Part shown: in pieces, positions 50,301-56,300 of the stretch
Numbering within the stretch: the first letter of the stretch is position 1
How the letters are laid out: each line of letters starts with the position of its first letter
Assembly (NCBI GenBank): GCA_019925795.1
Contig: CM034300.1
Coordinates: 69,667,021-69,731,020 of the forward strand
From: Dendrobium chrysotoxum
Lineage: Eukaryota; Streptophyta; Magnoliopsida; Asparagales; Orchidaceae
Length of the DNA: 64,000 nt
Reading direction: 5' to 3'
The notes under the pieces: generated by a model
Seen by the model: the letters and a program-made list of their open reading frames with translations, nothing else
The model's database searches: none
Told to the model about the DNA's origin: nothing
Program-made: the position numbers and the translations under genes

Positions 50301-53300
50301 CTGTGGCTGCTCATGAGACTGCTGGATCAAATGCATCACAGCTGCCATCATCTGAGTGAAAGTATCTAAGGTAGCACTGCTACTACCTACTGGGGGTTGT
50401 ACCACAGATGGTACTGCTGGAACTTCTCTACCAGCTGGTTCATCCCCATCTGTATTTCCATCAGTGGCATTGGGTTCTTGATCCATAGCCCTAAACCAAA
50501 TAAACAATTTCCCATTCAATAATCATAGCATAACTAGACAATCCTAAACATATCTAAGATGTATCAATCATCCTAAGGGCGCTTTATACTGATTTATATC
50601 CTAAACTTGCTCTGATACCACTCTTGCACGACCCGGCCCGGTTAGCTCGTGTATACGAGGCGGGAACGGAATCGGACATGAAAAACATTTCAATAATCTT
50701 AAAACAAACATTTAATAATCCAAAAGACGTCATAATACACAAAAGCGCCTCTAAATTTGCAAAACATATACAATAACTTTCATATCATGTCATATCAACA
50801 CATGTCATATCTTCTTCACATATACAAAGGTGGTCTTCAAACTCTAATGCATGCCAAACCACCCAAAACAATAACAAACTATTACTAAAAAAAAACAGAA
50901 GAACCTGTCAACCGGTGCACGACGACTGTAGGTGAACCTTGGGTTGTCAGCCATTTCTTGTAGCAGGTTCTCCTAAAAATATTCCAACACAAGGGAGTGA
51001 GCCAAAGCTCAATAGGAAAGCTCAAATCCTAACATTTTCATATATCTTTAAAATAAATTTACATTGGAAACTAAAAGAGAAAAGCCTTAAATAATTTTAC
51101 TTCACACTAAATGCCTCAAACCATATAAGTGCCATAATGCCATATAGTTGTTTCATGCTACATAAGATTTTCAATGCCACATAAGAGGTCTCACTATTAT
51201 CTAAACATTTAAAGCTTTGAAAGGGCATATAAGTTTTCTAATGTCACAAAATTTTCTCAATACCACATCGGTGTTTCAATGCCATGCCACATCGGTGTTT
51301 CAATGCCACATAAAATTCTCAATGCCACATCGGTGTTTCAATGTCACATATAATTCTCAATGCCATAAGTTTTTCAAATTACCACAATGTCATATAAATG
51401 TTTAAATGTACATGGCTAAATCAATGTATAGATATACAACCGTACCGGAGTACCAGGGGTGTACTGATCAGGTACACATCTTTTGGCCACTCATTTCTTT
51501 TTATCTTTTGCCCAAAAAAAAGAGTCATATTGCTTCCATATCTATCTTAAATTTGTGCTTTCGCACCATATTTGGTACTCCGTATTCAACATACACAAGC
51601 AATGACATAAGCATGTATTTCCATATAGATACATAGATATGTAGCCCCCAACATTTCATCATCATGAGTATAAAATAAGAAAAGATACTTAGGATGTTAA
51701 ACATAACCAACTCAGAACAATAAGAAAAAAAAGAGACATTTGCCAACATGTTCCATATAAGAAGAAAGTAAGAGATTTGTCAATATGTTCCATATAAGAA
51801 GAAAGTAAGAGATTTGCCAACATTTCCCATATAAGAAGAAAGTAAGAGATTTGCCAACATTTCTCATATAACATAAACATAAAGAAATATGAACTTGTAG
51901 GAAAAGAGATTCCTACCTCAATTAGTGCCTTTGAAAGTGTCTTATCTTCACCACCTTTTTCCTTAATCCCTCCTTTCAAATCCTAAAAACACATTTACAA
52001 CATAAGCCCTTTTTGCCAAATTCCAAATTCCCTACCCTAATATCTCTCTCTTACTTATAAATGCATCTTACTTTTTTCCTTTAATACAACAAAACCTAAA
52101 TATAACATTTTTCTTTTAATTAGTATTTAAATTTTCGGATTTAAAATAATGTAAAAAGTAGAAAAATTATTTTCTTTTCCTCATTCTCATTTTCTCATCA
52201 TTAGAGACTTCCCAAGCCTCCTAAGAACAAGTTTAATGAACATGCAAGCTTAGAAATGAACAATTAGGAAAAGCCCTAATTTACAACTCCAAAAGTTCTT
52301 AAGAAAAACTTTAAATTTCAAGGGAATTTTGTTTCTACAATCATCCTATCATCATTCTTAAACCAATTCTTCTTTAAAACAAAAACCCTAATTTTGAAAC
52401 CTAAGTTTTTCTTACTAAAAAGTCATGCTTAATGGTTAGACTCATGCTCACATACATTCCCTTTCACTTTGCTATGAAAGCCCCATCAATTTAGCAAAAC
52501 CCTAATTTTGAAACCTAAAGAAAACTAGAGGAAACTTAAATTTCTTTGCAAGAGAAACCTCCCCACTTCTTCCTACACACCTTTTCTTAACAAAACTCAT
52601 GAATTTCAAAAACCCTAAATTTTTAAACATGAAAATCTTGGAGAAAAAGAAAGTTTCTAGGTTCAAATCTTACCCCTTTCTCTTCCTTAAGCTTTCCCCT
52701 TGATTTTCTCCTAAAATGGCCGCCGGAAAATCGTTGCCGCCGCCGGTCGCCGCCTCTCCAAGCTCCGTCGCCTCTCCCTTTCGTCTTCTCCTTCTCTCGG
52801 CCGAAAGAAACGAACAAGGGACCGAATGAATCGGTCCCTTGGCGGATGAGGGGAATTAAGGGAGTGTTTTTGGGTAAATGACGCATGTGTCCTTTCCTCT
52901 AATAAATTCCTTAAGGCTCATGAGGGGTAAAATCGGTATAATAGGTAAAGTTTACTTAAACAAACTTAAATGATTTTTAACTCTTAAACCATGCAAAATT
53001 TCCTATAAGTTCTTTACACCGTTTCAATCGAAATTTCGCATAGAATTTAATAAAATTTATTTCGTTGCATTCTGACGACTTTGAAATTTCGCCTAATTTC
53101 GTTGCGGCGCATCGAAATGCGTGCAACGCGTCCGATTGAAATTTTCGGGTTTTACAAAAGAGACTTGGTTAGAAAATATTAGAAATGACCTTTTTTTATT
53201 AGATTTAGATGAGAATTTGACCTTTAACAGGACACAATGGAGAAAAAGGATTCATGTAGCCAACCCCACATAATGTGATTATAAAGCATATTATTAGCGA

Positions 53301-56300
53301 ATTTATCATGAGGGGCAATAATATTATTTTGATTTAGACTCAAACTTATATGCTCAGAGATTTTCTCCTAGACAATTTGTATGAATGAACAGGGTTTATT
53401 TAAGAGAATTATTGATTTAAATACTCATTTTTATTCATTCACATTCTCCATAGGAAAAAAGAAAACCTAAAGTAAAACTTAGAAGAAGGATTGAAGACGA
53501 TTTCACGAGGAACCATTCCACTTTAAATTAATTGTAGAAGAACAAACTTGCCGCCTGTTAGAAATTGATTTGACTTTGAATATTCTAGGAATCTGAGACT
53601 TGAAATAACTTCAGTTTTCAACTCCTGGACTTTTCAGTGAAGACTACTGATAATTGCATTGAAGACCAACTTTTTTTTCTCGATAAAAGGTTTTATTCAA
53701 GAGAACTGTCTATTGATGTCGACTCTATCAAATTTAGAATCATTTTTCAAAGAAGTCAGGGATGACTTAAATGAAAAGATTTTAGTAGTTATTTCTTCAA
53801 TTCTCTTAAGCAAAGCTGCTTCATTTGATCCTCTTGGGGAATTCAGTGTAGAACTATGATTGTCATGCGAACATGCATGGAAGATTGAAGTTAGCATCTC
53901 ACCTTTGTCAGTACTCATCTGTTCTACTTTCTTCATAACATTAGGAATTCAACTAGCAGAATTTGAAGGAGTACCTTGATCCTTCTGAATAGTGACATCA
54001 GCGATTTTCTCAGAAAGCATTGGCTAATTTAAATATACATAATCTTTTATCCCCAGTTCTTCATCAGATGAGGACTCTAGAATAATCTTTTTTTGTCGCT
54101 CCTTATGGATAGCATGGATGATGTTTTCTTTTGGAACGTTTAGCTTTTCTTTCTGAATATCAAACTTGGTGGCAGGAGTTGCAGAGCTCAAAATAGTAAG
54201 AAAATGAAAGGGTTAAGTAGCATGCTTATTCTCATATATATAGACTTTTAAAAAGTGATGATGGGGACAAGAAGACAATGTCCCAATCAGAATCATAATT
54301 GATCATGATGAAATATTAAATGCAATTATTATGATTTATTATGAACAGCTTTTGATATAAATAAAAATAAAAAAACAATATTATTATTATTATTTTATTA
54401 TTTTACTTTTTTCGCAATCACCATCCAAAATCCTAAGAGAATCGGAGAACTAAATGCATAGTATAATATCCCAATTATTGGACTTATGATACGTTGACCT
54501 AATTTAGTATAACTTTGTTGAGTCATAATAGTGAAGATCATGAACATGCTTAGACTAAAATGAATTTTCGAGATACAATGAACTCGCCTAGTTCACGGTG
54601 AATCCTTCGAGATTCATCTCGACGAACTGGCCCAAACTTAGAGCTTAGTCAATTAAGTCAATGATCTCCTTCAGCTATGTCGGTAGCCTTCTTCAGATAA
54701 GTCAATTTCCAAATCAGTGACTTTGGAAACTTCAAATAATAAGTCGATGATGGTCTCATTCATTGAAAACTAGGAAAAAATTAGTCCATAGTTGCTAGAA
54801 TGTAATTAGGGTACATACCTTATATATTTTATAGCAAGCAATCATTATGCTTTACTATATATTTTTCTTATTCATTTATCCAATGGTTAGCCTTTCAATT
54901 AGCGTCAAAAGCTGACTCAAATCTATAAATAAAGGGATAGGGGTTGAGCTCCGGATACCGTGTTTTGTACTCACACTTTAATAAAATCTTAAAGCTTCTT
55001 ATGCTAAATTCCCTTTTTCTTGCTCGCTCTCTCTCTCTCTCTCTCACTCGTGTTCTTTTTCTAGTTTGGCTTACTAGTAAGGTTTTGGCATTACCCACGG
55101 ATAATTTTGAATTAAAAAATAATAGTAATTAAATATCTAATCATACTTAACAATCAAATAAAGTTTCTCCTATTCGGAAGTACTAACCACTTATTAGTAT
55201 TTAGAGTATATTTTCTTCTTTGTTCTTGGAATTTCAAGTTTTGGAGATCCAAAAAGTTATATCCCCACAACTTTCATGTTAATCACTTTGTTGAATTCTT
55301 ATAGCATAAACTTGTAAAAGAAAATGAAATTTAAAATTTTGTGGTATCACAATAGTCGTCCACTATCACCAGATCTTGTTAATGCTATCTCTCGCCTGCT
55401 ACCCTAAGGTACAACCTCCTGCATCATCTGTTACTCTCACCATGATCTAAGTTGACCTTTTTATTCTTCAACATATCGCATGATGTCATGACCTCCTGAC
55501 GTCCTTCGCCAGCAGAGCCATTATCAAATTCGATGGTAAAAAAATCTCTTGTAGTTGAGGGGCTTTCATTTTTTTAGTTATTGCTATGAACTCTATTACC
55601 GTCATGCATATTTGAAAAAGGACAATGATGGTTATTAGACTCTAATTGTCTTAGGTTTCTTTCTTATTTTTATTTAAGACGGAAAGTCTTTTATTTTCCA
55701 TTTTTACCCAGTTGGCAAGAGTGGCACCTTATAAATTAGGGAGCTTAATTTATGCGTGGTGATCTTGTTTGATCAATTGACGGCATAATAGCGTTTTTTT
55801 TTTTAATTTATTTTGGTTTCCATGATAATTTTGTGTCCCCATCCACATGTATCTCATTTGGCTCGCAATTTCATTAGCAAGTTTTTAAAATGGCAAGCAT
55901 CTAACTTCGCCATTTTTATTTGGTTACTCAATTGTCTTAAACCTTCCATTACCTTATTTGTCATGTTTCAAAACATAGTCGATAAGATACGGGGCTTTCT
56001 TCTTTCCACATATTTTTTCAGAAAAGTAACATCTCGCATGTTTGTACTCTTTGTAATCACTGTATAGTTTTTAATAGTTTTATTTTATTCTTTATTCTTA
56101 GGGGAATTTACATGCATACTACTAATATCAATTTTTCTAAAGTGAAATGCGCATTTTTGTCTTTTTATGTATATATTTTGATGTGATTGAGATACTAATG
56201 TGTTATATGATTAAATATCAAAGTTTATGTATTACCTATATAAATACATAATAATTGTATAGTATTTATGTTAATCTCTTCTATTTTAATTGCCATAGCA

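Larger units (their letters stand above)
42491..53156 (-). mobile_element. Complete young Tekay-like chromovirus, 10.7 kb
   Basis: Bounded by about 2.5-kb LTRs and the exact 5-bp target duplication AAAGA (42486–42490 and 53157–53161). Inside the right (5') LTR the element strand reads the initiator-Met primer-binding site TGGTATCAGAGC (minus strand, about 50610–50621). Inside the left (3') LTR is the polypurine tract AGGAGGGGAGAAA (minus strand, 45011–45023). The order is gag–protease–RT–RNase H–integrase–chromodomain. Long LTRs and the integrase chromodomain type fit the Tekay (Del) clade. The LTRs are nearly identical, so it inserted recently. It cannot transpose by itself because of frame breaks and an 853-bp tandem duplication in integrase. 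Confidence 0.97.

Noticed and set aside
50610..50621. tRNA-like sequence TGGTATCAGAGC
   Set aside because: This is the primer-binding site complementary to initiator-Met tRNA, not a tRNA gene; no cloverleaf surrounds it.
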